64,000 bases of DNA, taken from positions 50,380 through 114,379 of the forward strand of contig QANZ01007536.1 in NCBI GenBank assembly GCA_003254925.1, written 5' to 3'. This DNA is from Chamaecrista fasciculata. Its lineage: Eukaryota > Streptophyta > Magnoliopsida > Fabales > Fabaceae. The stretch's first letter is position 1; every line of letters begins with the position of its first letter. The notes beneath the pieces were generated by a model, which worked only from the letters and a program-made list of their open reading frames with translations, was not told where the DNA came from and ran no database searches. A program made the translations under genes and the position numbers. Shown in pieces: positions 42,929-56,210 of this stretch.

Positions 42929-45900
42929 CCCCCCTCAAGTTGGAGGCGTATGGGAGAGAAGACCCAACTTGGAAGCTAAAGAAGATAGCTGAGGCAGAGC
43001 AAGAGATTTCGTGAATAAGTCTGTAAGCTGAAGTTGTGTAGGAATGTGTTGGGGGTGAATAAAACCATTTTTGTACCTTTCACGTACCACATGGCAATCA
43101 ATTTCAATGTGTTTGGTGCGCTCATGGTAGACTGGATTGGCGGCAATGTGGAGGGCTGATTTATTATCACACCAAAGAGAAATAGGGGCAGTGATATGAA
43201 TGCGGAAGTCTTTGAGAATGTAGCTTATCCAAAGTAGTTCACAGACAGTATTGGCCAGACTACGATACTCTGCTTCGCACGAAGAGCGTGCCACGGTAGT
43301 TTGTTTCTTGGTTTTCCAAGAGATTGCATTGGTACCCAGGAGAATGCAATAACCCGACAAGGATCGACGAGTTTGGGGGCAAGAAGCCCAGTCACTGTCT
43401 GAGTAAGCTTCAACAGTGAAGTCTGAAGAAGATGAATAGAATATGCCAAGAGAAGATGTCCCTTTCAGGTAACGAACAATATGTAAAGCAGCATGAAGGT
43501 GAGTTTCACGTGGCTCACTAATGAATTGACTGAGTTGTTGCACACTATATGTGAGATCAGGGCGAGTGAGATTAAGATACAATAAGCGCCCTATTAACCT
43601 GCGATATTGCTCTGCATCCTGCAGCAGAGGAGAATGCAAGTCGAACTTGTGTCCTTTAGGAAATGGTGTGGCAACAGGGGTAGCATCAGTGAGATGAGTG
43701 TCACTGAGGATATCAAGGATGTATTTTCGTTGACAGATATAGGTGCCCTGTGAGCTTCGAGCGATTTCAATACCCAAGAAGTATTTGGCGTAACCAAGGT
43801 CCTTGATGCTGAAGACAGTGTTTAAATAGGTTTTTACTTTGGTCAATTCTTCCTCACATGGCCCAGTTAGCAGCATATCGTCGACATAGATTAGGAGAGC
43901 TATAAATCCATGCGTGCATTCCTTAGTAAAGAGACAAGAATCACTTGAAGATTGGATGAAACCAAACTTCAAAATCTGAGTAGTAAACTCAGAATTCCAC
44001 TCGCGAAAGGCTTGTTTAAGCCCATATAATGAACGTTTGAGCTTGCAAACTTGACCTGGAAGAGCTTTTGTATAACCTTCAGGAGCATCAAGGTAGACTT
44101 CTTCCTTAAGGTAGCCATGAAGGAACGCATTGTTGATGTCAAGTTGGTGGATAGGCCAGCCTTTACACGTAGCGAAGGCAATGAAGATTCTGACTGTGAC
44201 AACCTTTGCTACTGGAGAGAAGCTGTCAAGGTAATCATGGCCAGCAACCTGAGTGTATCCCTTGGCTACTCGCCTTGCTTTATAACGATCAATGGAGCCA
44301 TCAGCATTGTATTTCACGCGATAGATCCATTTAGAGCCCACTGTCTTCTTGCCAGGAGGCAGAGAAGTTAATTCTCAGGTGTTGTTGGCCTCTAATGCAG
44401 CAAGTTCATGATTCATAGCAGATATCCACCTAGGATCCTTCATAGCCTGTCTATAAGTGTAAGGTTCCTGTATTCGAGACACATTAGAAGCAAAAGCAAC
44501 ATATGATGGGGAGAAATCTGAAATGGAACTGTTATGTATAGAAACATTACAGTAGTAATCACGTTGCCAAAGAGGTGGGTTCTTTGGTCTGGTACTGACT
44601 CGTGGAACAAAGGGTGATGGAGAGGGGATAGACGGAGCAGAAACTGGTTCATGTGCATCTGAAGGGATAACTGGAGAAGAGGAGTGTGGAGAAGGATCTG
44701 AATTAGGTGTGGCAGATAATGAAGAAGAATCAAATGGAGTATCTAATGATACCAAAGGTAGAGTGGGTGCAGGAGAAATAGAAGAGAAATTGTCAGATGC
44801 AAAGGGAAAAATATTTTCATGAAAAACAATATCTCTAGTAATGTAAATTTTATGAGAATGTAAGTCATATGCTTTGTATGCTTTGTGACCTGTGGCATAA
44901 CCTAGGAACAGACACTTATGAGCACGAGGTGAGAGTTTATCTTTGTGTGGTGAGATGTTGGTTACATAACACAAACTACCAAAGACCTTAAGACGTGAGT
45001 AGTCAGGAGGTGAAGTGTGAAGCATCTCATATGGGGTTTTCCAGTCAAGGATTGGGGTTGGCATCCTATTGATTAAGTAAGTGGCAGTTAAAATGGATTC
45101 CCCCCAGAATTTCTTAGGTAATTTTGCTTGAAATAAAAGACTACGGGCTGTAGCAAGAAGATGTTTGTGCTTGCGTTCTACAATGCCGTTTTGCTGAGGG
45201 GTGTATGCACATGAATTTTGATGAATGATGTCGAGACTAGAAAAGAAATTATGACAGGTTTGATTGACAAATTCAGCTCCATTATCTGATCTGACTATTT
45301 TCACAAAATGACCGTATTGGTTTTGAACTTGATTAATGAAATTAATAAGAGTGCTGGCAACTTGGGATTTGTATCTTAAAAGAAAAGTCCATGTTATACG
45401 GCTATAGTCATCAACGACAGTGAGGATGTAATGAGCATTTGTGAGTGTTGGTGTACTGTATGGACCCCATAAATCAGTATGCAGCAATTCAAGTATGTGA
45501 GAAGCACGAGATTGACTAGTGGGAAATGGAATGCGTGATTGTTTTGCAAGATGACAAGTGTCACAGGTGGGAAGAGGATGAGAGCAAGATGATTTAATTG
45601 AGTCAATGTGCTTGATCACAGATAAAGGACAGTGACCTAAACGTTGATGCCAAAGGGATACAAGAGATTCATTACTAATGAAAGCATTACAAGCAGTATG
45701 AGATTCATAGTCATTGGTAAATCTATTTATTACAGTAGAAGTAAAAGAGTTTTTATCTAAGATATATAAATTTCCCTTGACAAGAGCAACAGCAAGGATT
45801 CTTCTATTCCTCAGGTCCTGCACCACACAATGAGTTTTATGGAAAAATAAGGAAAGATTAGTTTCATGAATCAATTTATTAACAGATATTAAATTGAATC

Positions 45901-47321
45901 GGAACTCAGGAATGAAAAGAACATGGGATAAGATGAATTGGGGATGCAAAAGAGCTTGGCCATGAGTAGAAATGATCTTGACAGAGGAGTCAGGAAGATG
46001 TACACGAGTGGGAGGGAAATGGGACTGAAAAGACTGCATTAGAGATTTGTTAAAACACATATGTGAAGATGCTCCAGTGTCAAGAATCCAGGAATCAGAA
46101 CTTAGAAACAAATTAGAAGGATTAGAAGTAGTACCTGCAAAATCATAAGCATTAGCATAACTGGCATGCTCATCAACAGATTTGCCCTTGATATATTTGT
46201 TAATTTCCTGTTTAAAAAACGTGGAAAACATGGCAGCAAGCTCCTCACTCTTAGCATCAGTGCTAGAAGCAGCACCATCAGGCTGGGTACCAGAATAGTC
46301 AGCAGCAAAAGTGGCAACAGCCTTCTTGGCTACAACACCCTTTTTAGATTTCTTATAATCATCATACCAATCAGGATAACCATGCAATTTGAAGCAGGCA
46401 TCCTTAGTGTGACCAGTAATGCCACAATGATCGCAGAGCCTGTCAGTCTTTTTATCATCACGTTTCTTAGAAGCAAACTTGTTAGAGCTATCAGATTTGG
46501 GAACATTGGATTTTGCAAACAGAGCACTAGCCTCAGGGGTAGGAGAAGAAAGAGAAAAACTCACAGTTTTCTGACTCTCAGCTGAAGCTACCATCGAGAA
46601 AGCTTTGGCAACTTTAGGAAGAGGATCCATACTGAGTATTTGACTACGAACAACGTCGAACTCGTGGGTGAGGCCCATGAGGAATTGCAGCAATCGGGTC
46701 CATGCAACAACATCCTTCATACGTTGAGTGACACCACAAGTGCAGTTGTCACAAAGGCAGGTGGGAATAGGTGCTAAACGGTCCATTTCGTCCCAAGCGC
46801 GATGAAGTTTCCCATAATAAGTAATGACAGAGTCATTCCCTTGTTGAAGAGAAGAAATCTGTCGCTGAACTTGGTAGAGCTGTGGACCAGTGCTAAGACC
46901 ATATCGGTCAGCAATTTCATCCCAGAGACGTTTAGCAGAACCACAATAAATCAATGTGTCAGCTATGTCTTTGGATATAGAATTCATGATCCACGAACGA
47001 ATCATGGAATCAACCCGCTTCCAACGGCGAAATTGAGTAGGATCAGTGGGAACATCAAGAGTACCATCGATAAATCCTGCTTTATCTTTGGCCTCTAAAG
47101 CTGTGCGAACAGCTATACTCCATGTCAGAAAGTTAGATCCACTGAGATGCGTACTGACGAGCATCATCCCAGGGTGATCTGAGTTCTGTAAAGCCAAGGG
47201 TCCATCGTCGACTTTCGAAACGATGGGGGTAGTGGCAGTACTTTGAGCAGGGGTAGTAGAGGATGCCTCCATTTTAGCTACAGAAAAGGTAAGAGCAGTA
47301 GGTATTCCTGCTCTGATACCA

Positions 47322-47521
47322 TGCACGAAATAGCAAGCAAATAGGATGATTTCATTACTACAATTAGGGGTACAAATATACAGCCGCAAAGAAGGAAAAA
47401 GGTGTAACGAAAAGGGGACCCACTTCCTAACAGAAAGAATTCCTAAGAGGCTACCAGAAGAAAAATATGTACACGTATATTCTTTACAGAAAGAATTAAT
47501 AAATAAAATAATAATTCTACA
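47322..47521 (-). repeat. 5' LTR of the young copia element
   Basis: 200 bp; the adjoining priming site lies at about 47309-47321. Confidence 0.95.
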
Positions 47522-48793
47522 AAGAAACAAAATGAAATTTAAGGGACAAAAAAATTAAAACCAAGTCCTAAGTTTAAGTATCAAAAGTGCATTCCTACTT
47601 TTTTAAAAAAAAAAATGTGAGAGTACAGTGTTAAAATTTAAAACTTATGAGACAAAGTGTAATATGATTATAGTTTAGAGAGGTAAAGTATATTTTCTCA
47701 ATAATAATAATAATTGAGAGGTTCTATATATATAAAAAAAAAAAAAAATCATACCCACGTACATCATTGTCAATGCATGTGCTCTCTCTAGAATAAGAGG
47801 TGCTCAAAATCTTCAACAAAGTAGCCCATTTTCCACTTTATATAATACGGAATTATCACATTTCTATTTTATTACTTAACATATTCTCAAAGGTTGGTCT
47901 TTTCCCTGACTAATTAAAGAGAAATTTAAATATTGAATTTTTTAGAACAGCTTAACTCATTCCAAAAGAATTTTTAAAAAGAGATGATTGTTTCAGTATA
48001 TATATTTAGAATTAAAAGGTCCTTTAACTAAGTCATATAAGATTTCAATTCGCTCCTTTTACACCCGATATAGAAGCATGAAGCCAACAAGTTATTCCTA
48101 TGGCAGCCCACAGTAAGACCCATTCATCTATATACATATCTAAATCAGACTCTAATACTATGTAGATTTATCTATACGCATATTTAAACCAGACTCTAAT
48201 ACTATGTAGAAAGGTGTAACTCACAAAAGGAAAAAATTGCCTCAATATACATAGAATTAGAAGATCCTATAATTAAACTACATGGAACTCCACACTTTTT
48301 ACATACTTTATAATTAACATTTTCACTTGTACTGATTACTTTAAATAAAATTTACGTAAGGTCAATAGAGGTTGTGTGGCTCACAAAAATTACTTCAGTT
48401 ATATTTTTTGGTGCATTAAAACTTTTTTTAACATAACTTATCAAGTTAGTAAATCGGGTTAACACATCTAATCCATTGTTTAAAAAAAAAAAAAAGAAAA
48501 TTGAATTTGAGAATAATTTGATATATAGACAAAATGCACATGCTCCAAGATTGCAACCCAGAAACACAAAATAAAGCATGCCAATAAACTTGGCGGGCTA
48601 GTTAAGTAAGTTTCTTACCTAACCATGTCTACACTTAAAGGCCAAGCATCTAAAAATTAAAGTAACAATCTTGTACACCGTTTTTATAAAACTATATATA
48701 GTCTTTAATTAATTAGCTACTCATATCTATATATATAAGTATATATAACTCATTCTCATATCTATATTTGGACCTTGTCAATTAATTAATGCC
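47522..48793. other. intergenic, promoter side of the BAHD gene
   Basis: AT-rich. The first ~170 bp look like the other half of the old palindrome that the copia element split ('gagacaaagtgtaatatgat', compare 'cattacactttgttccctaa' near 42454). TA-rich TATA candidates lie near 48690 and 48730. Confidence 0.5.
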
Positions 48794-50794
48794 ATGGCTT
48801 TCTCTGTGACCAGAACAAGACGTAGCACAGTTAAACCAGAAGAAAAAACAGCAATATCATCATCATCATCATCATCATCATCAACTACAACACTTGACCT
48901 TTCTCCCATTGATAAATTACATGTTCTAAGGTGCAATGCTCGAACCTTGCATGTGTTCAAACATGGGCCTGAAGCAGCCATAATCATTAGAAAAGCATTG
49001 TCCAAAGCATTGGTTCCATACTACCCTCTTGCAGGAAAACTCATAGAGTCCCAAAATGGTTACATCCAAGTTGAATGCTCAGGAGATGGAGTGTGGTTCG
49101 TTGAAGCAAATGCTTCATGCAGCCTTGATTCTGTGAATTACTTCAATGATGTTGAGTCTGTTCCATATGATGATCTTCTTCCTGATCCTGTTCCTGAAAC
49201 AGAACACATAGAACCACTTGTTCAAATGCAGGTACTAAATTATGTGGGACTGTTATAATTATTATTTCTTAGAGTTAAATTTTTTTTTTAGTTTATTAAT
49301 TCCTATATTCCTATAGTAAGTATTAGGCATTAATGGAAACAATTCTATTTCTTACATATTCTCTGTCTTGTCTTAAAAATCATGGATCAAAACAGATTTA
49401 CTTGTTTGATAATATTTTGCTTTTTTATTTCTAAAAGTAAAATAATTAGGCAAAAGTATTATTGGTACTCCCAAAGTATGCGTTATTTTCAGTTGTACCC
49501 CTAATGTTTTTTTTTTGTCAATTGTACTCCCAAAGTATGGGGTCAATTTCAGTTATACCGCCAAAGTTTTTTTGAGTCAATTATACTCTCAATCTTTTCT
49601 TTTTTGTATCAATTGTACTCCTAATCTTTTCTTGTTTATGTCAATTGTACCCGCAAATTGGAGGGTATTTAAAGGTACAATTAACTTAAATGTGAAACAT
49701 TGGGGGTATAATTAACTAAAAAAAACTTTGAGAGTATAACTGAAAATGACATCATACTTTGGGGGTACAATTGAAGGTACAACTAAAAATGACCGTATAC
49801 TTTGAGAGTACTAATAGTACTTTTTTCTAGTTAAAAAATAATAATTTTATTTTTCAGAATAGTTTTTTTTTTTTAAATAAAAATATAATGTAATATATGT
49901 ATTTTTCAGGTGACTCAATTTTCTTGTGGAGGTTTTGTGATAGGCCTCATATTCTGTCATAGCATATGTGATGGCCTTGGTGCTGCACAGTTTCTCAATG
50001 CAATTGGAGAGATGGCAAGAGGTCTTGAAAAGCCTACCATTGACCCTGTTTGGCATAGGAACTTCTTTCCTAAACAACATAATTCCAATGACCAAACTAT
50101 GACTACATTAAAACCAAAACTACCACCCAATAGTCCACCACCAATGCCAGAATACAAACTAGAGCATGCCAATATAGACATACCCATTCATCATATTCAC
50201 AAGCTTAAGCAACAATTTCACGAGTTAACAGGACAGAATTGCTCATCCTTTGAGATTGTAGCTGCTGGCATTTGGAGAAGTCGAACCAAAGCTATCAATT
50301 TGGATCCAAAAACCCAAATGAAATTGGTGTTTTTTGCCAATTGTCGTCATCTTTTGGACCCTCCTCTGCCTAAAGGCTTCTATGGAAATTGCTTCTTTCC
50401 AGTCACAATTACAACTCCATGTGAGTCACTTACAAATTCTTCACTTATTGATGTGATCAAATTGATTCAACAAGGGAAGACTAAGCTACCTATTGAGTTT
50501 GAAAAGTATTTGAAAGGTGAGCATTTGAAGGATGGAAATGATGACCCATTTGCTCCTCCTCTTAAGTATACTACATTGTTCATTTCTGAGTGGGGACGAC
50601 TGGGATTCAACCACGTGGACTATCAGTGGGGTCCACCAGTCCACGTGGTGCCTATACAAGGGTCTAGCATCATCCCAGTTGGCATTGTGGGGTCACTTCC
50701 GTTGCCAAGCAAAGGGATTCGACTGATGACGTGGTGTGTGGAGGAGGTCCATCGATGTCACTTGCTTCATCATATGGAATCTTGGACAAACTAA
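48794..50794 (+). CDS. BAHD acyltransferase
   Basis: Exons 48794-49231 and 49910-50794 join in phase 0 (ATGCAG|GTACT donor, TTTTTCAG acceptor) to give 440 aa. BAHD enzymes move an acyl group from an acyl-CoA to an alcohol or amine in the cytosol, making plant esters and amides. The catalytic motif is HSICDG with His163 and Asp167 (HxxxD). The structural motif usually DFGWG reads DYQWG (383-387). N-terminal DLSPIDKLHVLRC and YYPLAGKLIES are typical. The single intron is at the usual BAHD position, just before VTQFSCGGF. Overall closest by feel to benzyl-alcohol/hydroxycinnamoyl benzoyltransferase-like members, but the substrate cannot be told. Nine Ser in a row come from a TCA repeat near the start. 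Confidence 0.93.
48855..48883. repeat. ATC/TCA microsatellite in BAHD exon 1
   Basis: Tandem TCA triplets code for a Ser run at about residues 22-30; length changes keep the frame. Confidence 0.85.
49451..49826. mobile_element. Palindromic MITE in the BAHD intron
   Basis: Starts GGCAAAAGTATTATTGGTAC, ends with the near-inverse around 'gagagtactaatagtacttt'. The arms alternate 'tcaattgtactcccaaagta' words. Target duplication unclear. A half copy lies at 59453-59600. Confidence 0.65.
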
Positions 50795-52142
50795 TGTAAT
50801 ACAATATATTAATATTATCACACATTTGATTTTCATGTGGTCTTGTGCAAATTATTATGTTGGTATGATGATAATGAAATAAATTTCACATTTCGTGTTA
50901 ATTACGTATTTATTATATTTTTCTCTAAATATCTATATTTAGTTATTTACTATTTAACTCAATCAAAAGTGTATTAGTATATACTTTAGGGGTTGTTTAG
51001 ATAGTTAGAAAGGGTGGGGGAGATTATCTTCTCTTATTGTTCCTCTTATCTAGGAAGTAGTTCATTCTTCAAAATATCTCTATTTAACTTATTTTAAATT
51101 TGTGACAGAAGGAGGAGAGTTAGGAATTAAAAAAAAAAAAAAATTAAAGGTCCTATACAAGAGAAAAAGTTAATCCTTTATTTTCTTCTCCTTCCATCAT
51201 CAACTTTTCAAAAAAAAAAGATTCCATGTTGAATCATTAATTTTCATTTTATAATCAAGAAATTAATGAATACTATCGAATATCGATGGATACAATAGAA
51301 AAAAAAAAAACAAAATTAATATAATTAAATTCATTTGATTTGGGTTTCTTTTTCATATATTGTTATTTATTCACATGCATTAATATTAAATTATTTTTGA
51401 ATTAAAAATTATTTTGACAAATTAAAGAAAGCCATTTTTTCGCCAATACACTAACGCTATCATGACTGCTAGAATAACTTTTAAATAAATAATATTTACC
51501 AATAATATTAATTTTTGAAAATTATTATCAAAAGTTATATTATGCTTTGGTTCATTTCCCGTGGTACGATACTTGTAATTTGACACAAGTAAAGTAGTTA
51601 AAATTTGACATTGGTCCCCAAAATATAGGATAAATTTCATTTTGATATGTAATATTATCTTTTGGGGAGGATATGCTAGTGGGAAAGCTTAACACTTGAA
51701 CAGTTTTATAAGCCCTCCCCTCTCCTCCAAGAAAAAGCGGGCTTTTTGGGCCAAATCCAGAAAAATAAAATCGGGCTTGTACTTATTTATTTTAGTATAT
51801 AAAGGTTTGCTGGGTCTATTATCCTTTATACCTTTCTTAATTCATTGTGTGCTCAATTGCAATTCGATCATTGTGAGGCTAGTAAAGTGTAGATTACTAC
51901 TTTCTTCTTCAATTCGATGATTAAAAAAAAAAAATCCCACAAAACGAATTCCTAATACTCAACAATCTTATCTTAGAAAATTTTCTCCTTTGTACTGTTG
52001 AAGATATACAGATTATGTAGTAGCTGCTATATATGAGACTTTAATTTTCACCAATGGTGAAATTTTCTCATTCTAAAGAGTGAATTGCTAAAAGTGATAA
52101 ATGAACTTAAAACAGAAAAAAAAAAAAAAAGCCTTAAACTAA
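50795..52142. other. intergenic between convergent BAHD and ARM genes
   Basis: Holds both 3'UTRs. AT-rich; no coding region or bounded repeat recognised. GC-rich islands are absent. Confidence 0.5.
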
Positions 52143-55100
52143 TCAGTAAGGCAAACTCTTGGAACTTACACTGAGAACCAAAGACTTAAGCTTAGAAGAT
52201 TCTCCAGCTTCAACATTTGCCCTCTCTGTTATTATTTCCATATTCCTATTTAAACTTTCTTTAACTAAATCTTTCATCAACCTCTTTCCTTCTTTTCCCT
52301 CCCTTGGGCTCACAGGTGAGCCCATTGCCATCATTCTAGGTGTTTGTGGGCCTGAATGTGGGCCCATTCTCACTTGCCTTTCATCCTTGAACCATTGCAA
52401 TAGTTTCAATGCTCTTTTCTGAGCCAAAGTGCTTCCTAAAAGAGCCACTTCAAGAAGCACTGAAACAATCCCTGCCTTAGCCATTTTTTCCCTCTGAGAT
52501 GAGCTTTGATGAGCCAGAATCATCAAAACATAAGCTGAAATCTCTTGGCATTTTGGCTTATCTTCCCATGACAAAACCTCTATCAAGCTTTCTGGTACCA
52601 TTGGACTATTCTCAATTGCTTTCTTTCCCATCAAAGTCACCACTAAGTTTGCCAAAGTGGCTAGTGCTTTCTCTGAAAGCTCTTTCACTGAAGAAAGCTC
52701 CAAGAGGATATGAACAACCCCATTAGAGACCAAAGGCCCTCCATTTTCTAACACTGTTGAGAGATTGTATAATGCACCCAAGCATGAGATTTTGGTGTCA
52801 AAACTTGAGTTTGACTTTAGAATGTCTCTGAGAAATGGGAGAAAGTCCAATGAAGGAAAATGGAATTGCCTGTTTGTTAGAGATGAAAGTGACAAAAGCA
52901 ACTCTGAAAGTTCACTTCTTGTTGATTCGTCTAAGAGTTCAATCCTCTTTGGCAGCTTGCACAATATTCCTGCCTCCACTATGAGAGCCTTGTTCCTGAA
53001 GAATCAACAACTACGTCAGGTAAAGAAGCAAAAGACTTTTCACAACTAGGTCAAAGTTAGGTTCAAAAACAAATATCAATTTGATATGCCTCTATAAGTC
53101 AAGATAAACTGTTCAAGTATTAAGCTTTCCCACTAGCATCCCTCCAATCACATGCAATTCTTTATGTACATATCTTTTTGGTAAGGATGAACTTCAATTT
53201 GAGTTGAAAAATCTTATAATGAGAGTAATGACTTAAGTATCAAATTAAAGTACTACTTTAGTACTAATAATCTAATTTCATACCAATTTCAACCTTTATA
53301 GGCATTGTACCATCTTTGCCTCTTTGGTGAAACAAAGTCAGGTCAAACTTTGGAATATCAAAAAATGATATAGAAAACATTTTAGGGTGCCAATTGCAGT
53401 ATATTTGTCAACAAGTTGTACTTTTTTTTTTTTATCAGGTCAACAAGTTGTACTTGATTAGATATATAATTGACTTACTTGTATGTTTGTTCAAAATTAA
53501 CTAAATTTGTCAATCTTTTGCAAATACTCTCTACAAAGAATATTCTATAAACAATAATTAAGGCAAAATAATCAGATTAAACAAACCATTTTAGGCAGAG
53601 TGTAAGTCAACAAGAATCTGAATTAATATCCGCGATGGGAGAGCAGGTGGACAATATACTAATCTAAAGATAATCAAGGAATCTAATCAACTACCCTGTT
53701 TTTTAAAATCCATAATTTCTAAATTATGATGACAAAAATGTCGCCTCAATGAAAATTGTCCCCCTCAAGCACATCTTATGAGCCAACTACTTAGTTGGCA
53801 GTCAGCATATAATTTGGTAATTTAATGCTAATTATATTTGTTACTAATGAATTTGGATCATCATATATAAATATATACAAAAAAAGAATAATATGACAGT
53901 GGGATTTGGGCAAATGTGATCCGAAAATATTGGAAAAATCATTAATATTCTCAGATTTAGTGGCATTTAATTAGTTGTTTTAAAGTTAATTTTTTTATTA
54001 AAATTTAAGAAATCAAGTTTCATTAATTTGAAGTCAAAATAACCAGAGGACTCTTGTGTGAAAAATATTTCAATTATTCTCAGGATATATGTAACAGTTT
54101 AACTAAAAAAATACATAAACAATTTTTATTGAACAAATAAAAAGAATCCAGTTATTTCTTCACATATGATAAGAAGGAGGAGGAAGATGAGGAAAAGAAG
54201 AAATTACAATACTCTCTTAGTCATAGATTTGATAAAGTTATTTGGTATTCCTCTCATTTTAATAAATCTTACCCTTTTGTCTACTTTTGTTTAAAATTTC
54301 CTTTACTAGTAAAGATTATTGTGTACACAAAATTAGATTATAGTAATATTATTTTTAGCATACTAAACCAATATATCTAAATAGATATAGAGTTAGGTCC
54401 TTAAAAGAATATATATTAATATATAGAGTTAGGTCCTTAAAACTATTTAGAACATTTGAATTATTCTCCGATATATTAAAACCGTAGCTGCCAAATCTCA
54501 CCATCATTTTCTAATCAATAGTCTTGTCTTTGCTCCTCGAACTTCAAAATTGGTGGGTTCCCATAAGGGCTCCACTCTCATCACGTTTCTTTGTAATTCT
54601 AATGATCTAATCTATCATTATTTTATATTTACTATAATCGTGATAATTACAAATAAAATAATAATTTCCACTTGGTAACCAAAAAAATTGGGGAACAAAA
54701 TAGACAACAAAAATACAAGAAGAAAATACTCACTGACCGTTCATTTACATTCGTTTTGTGCATGATTTCATGTATAATTAGTGGGGCTTGACTCGGATAA
54801 AATGGGCTCTATATTCTAGTACAAGATATATATACACACATTCAAATATTCTTATCACATTCAATTAATAGAAGATTAATTTCTCATAATACCACTAGGA
54901 GCTATATATGACTCTTTCAACCCATTTGCATCTCATCTCATATCACAGTCCACTAATTAATAAATGGAAATCTTCCTAACTATTTCGAGTTTGAACCAAT
55001 CCTTTTTACATTATGATACACTAATAACTGGAGATCTTCTCAAGGTATGATTCAGAATGAAGAACCGAATCAAGCAATTAAATAATTATCAAATCAACCA

Positions 55101-56149
55101 TCAAGAATAAAATTTTTAGTCAAACTCATATTTTCTAGTTGGACTAACAATCCAGTGATAAGTATTTCTTAAAGATTCCTTATATTTAAATTGGATTAAC
55201 TTTATATAAGATATTTCTAATAAAAATAATAAAGTATTAATATTTTTCATAACTAATTATAATAGAGAGAAGATATCAAAGATAATATTTTTTATAACAA
55301 AAAAATATAAATAAAACAAGCAAATATCTAATGAATAGGTGAAATTAAAAGAATTTTTCCACTAAAATTGTTTCAATTTTATTGAAAAACATATTATCGA
55401 GAGAATGTTATCAAGTGAAAATTACTTTCACGTCCTTTTCTAAGAAAAAAAAGTAATTAAGTAACAATGAAATTACATTTTTGCCACTAAAACCAAATTA
55501 CAATCGCTATTGCAACGACAGTAGTACTACTATAGCGACGATTTGTTAAAAATTACGGTACCAAACTTGCAATATGTAGCCCAATTTGAATTCAAAATCC
55601 TAACTGAAAATCGAAAATAAACGAAAAAAAATAAAAATAATAAAATAAAATTGCACATCAAACTTACGTGAAGCTTCCATTAGCGAGCTGAATCAAGGCC
55701 TTCACCGCCGATCTCCGCCGTCCGGCGACCTCCGACGACGCCATCGACACGAGCACCGGCACGACGCCGAGTTCTGCGATAAGCTTCCGAAGCTTCGCAT
55801 CTTTTTTAGTGAGAATTTCAATATCTTTCGCCGCTATTTCCCTCTCTTCCCAATCACCGAAGTGAAGCTTCTTTACGGATCTCTGAAGCAAAATCGCGCA
55901 ATCTTCTTCTTCTTCGATAATACTATTCTGATTACTCTGTTTCTGCATATCTTGTTGTTGCTCTGTTTCAATTACTTCGTGGTGTTCGGTTTCGGTGTTC
56001 GTTTCTTCGCCGTTGGATTTGGCGACGGCGAATTGATCGGACGGAGGGAGGTAACGCTTTCGAGAGGATTTGGATTGGAGGAAGCGTCTAATACGAGCGA
56101 AGAATTGAAGCTTTATGGAAGATATTGCCCATATTGAAGAAGTAGGCAT
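52143..56149 (-). CDS. ARM-repeat protein (U-box 45/7-like, without U-box)
   Basis: Exons 56149-55668 and 52995-52143 join in phase 2 (TTCAC|GTAAGT donor, CTTCAG acceptor) to give 444 aa, reading [15 protein letters not shown] across the junction. Armadillo-like helices cover about residues 100-365 ([46 protein letters not shown]). The conserved plant tail [20 protein letters not shown] follows. Such proteins are annotated as U-box or ARM-repeat family and may act as protein-binding scaffolds; I see no U-box here, so a ubiquitin-ligase role is not supported. An in-frame ATG at 56230 lies upstream of the TATA box (56201-56210) and is rejected. The N-terminal ~95 residues are variable and acidic. 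Confidence 0.9.
52996..55667 (-). other. Large intron of the ARM-repeat gene
   Basis: 2672-bp GT-AG intron. AT-rich; no coding region or bounded transposon seen in it. Confidence 0.8.
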
Positions 56150-56200
56150 TTTTGGCCTGTGAGGAAGAAAGAGAGGTTGTGAAAACGATTTGGGTTTGCT

Positions 56201-56210
56201 CCTTTTTATA
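56201..56210 (-). promoter_or_regulatory. TATA box of the ARM-repeat gene
   Basis: Minus strand reads TATAAAAAGG, about 52 bp upstream of the ATG at 56149. Confidence 0.65.

Larger units (their letters stand above)
42729..47521 (-). mobile_element. Young copia (Ty1-type) LTR retrotransposon
   Basis: Fossil or recently arrived element on the minus strand, 4793 bp. The two 200-bp LTRs (42729-42928 and 47322-47521; TG...CA) appear identical base for base by eye, and the target duplication is AAGAA on both sides. The priming site TGGTATCAGAGC matches initiator-Met tRNA, and a purine tract GAGGGGGG lies before the 3' LTR. Parts in copia order, approximate: gag with CX2CX4HX4C zinc knuckle (46.3-47.27 kb), protease with DTGASSH (about 46.05 kb), integrase (45.0-45.7 kb), reverse transcriptase with YVDD (43.7-44.3 kb), RNase H (43.0-43.4 kb). 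Nearly whole; the coding part shows about one break, so this copy itself is probably inactive. Short LTRs are typical of small copia lineages. Confidence 0.95.

Noticed and set aside
51422-51920. Short open frames between BAHD and ARM genes
   Set aside because: AT-rich, no motif, no splice or promoter support.
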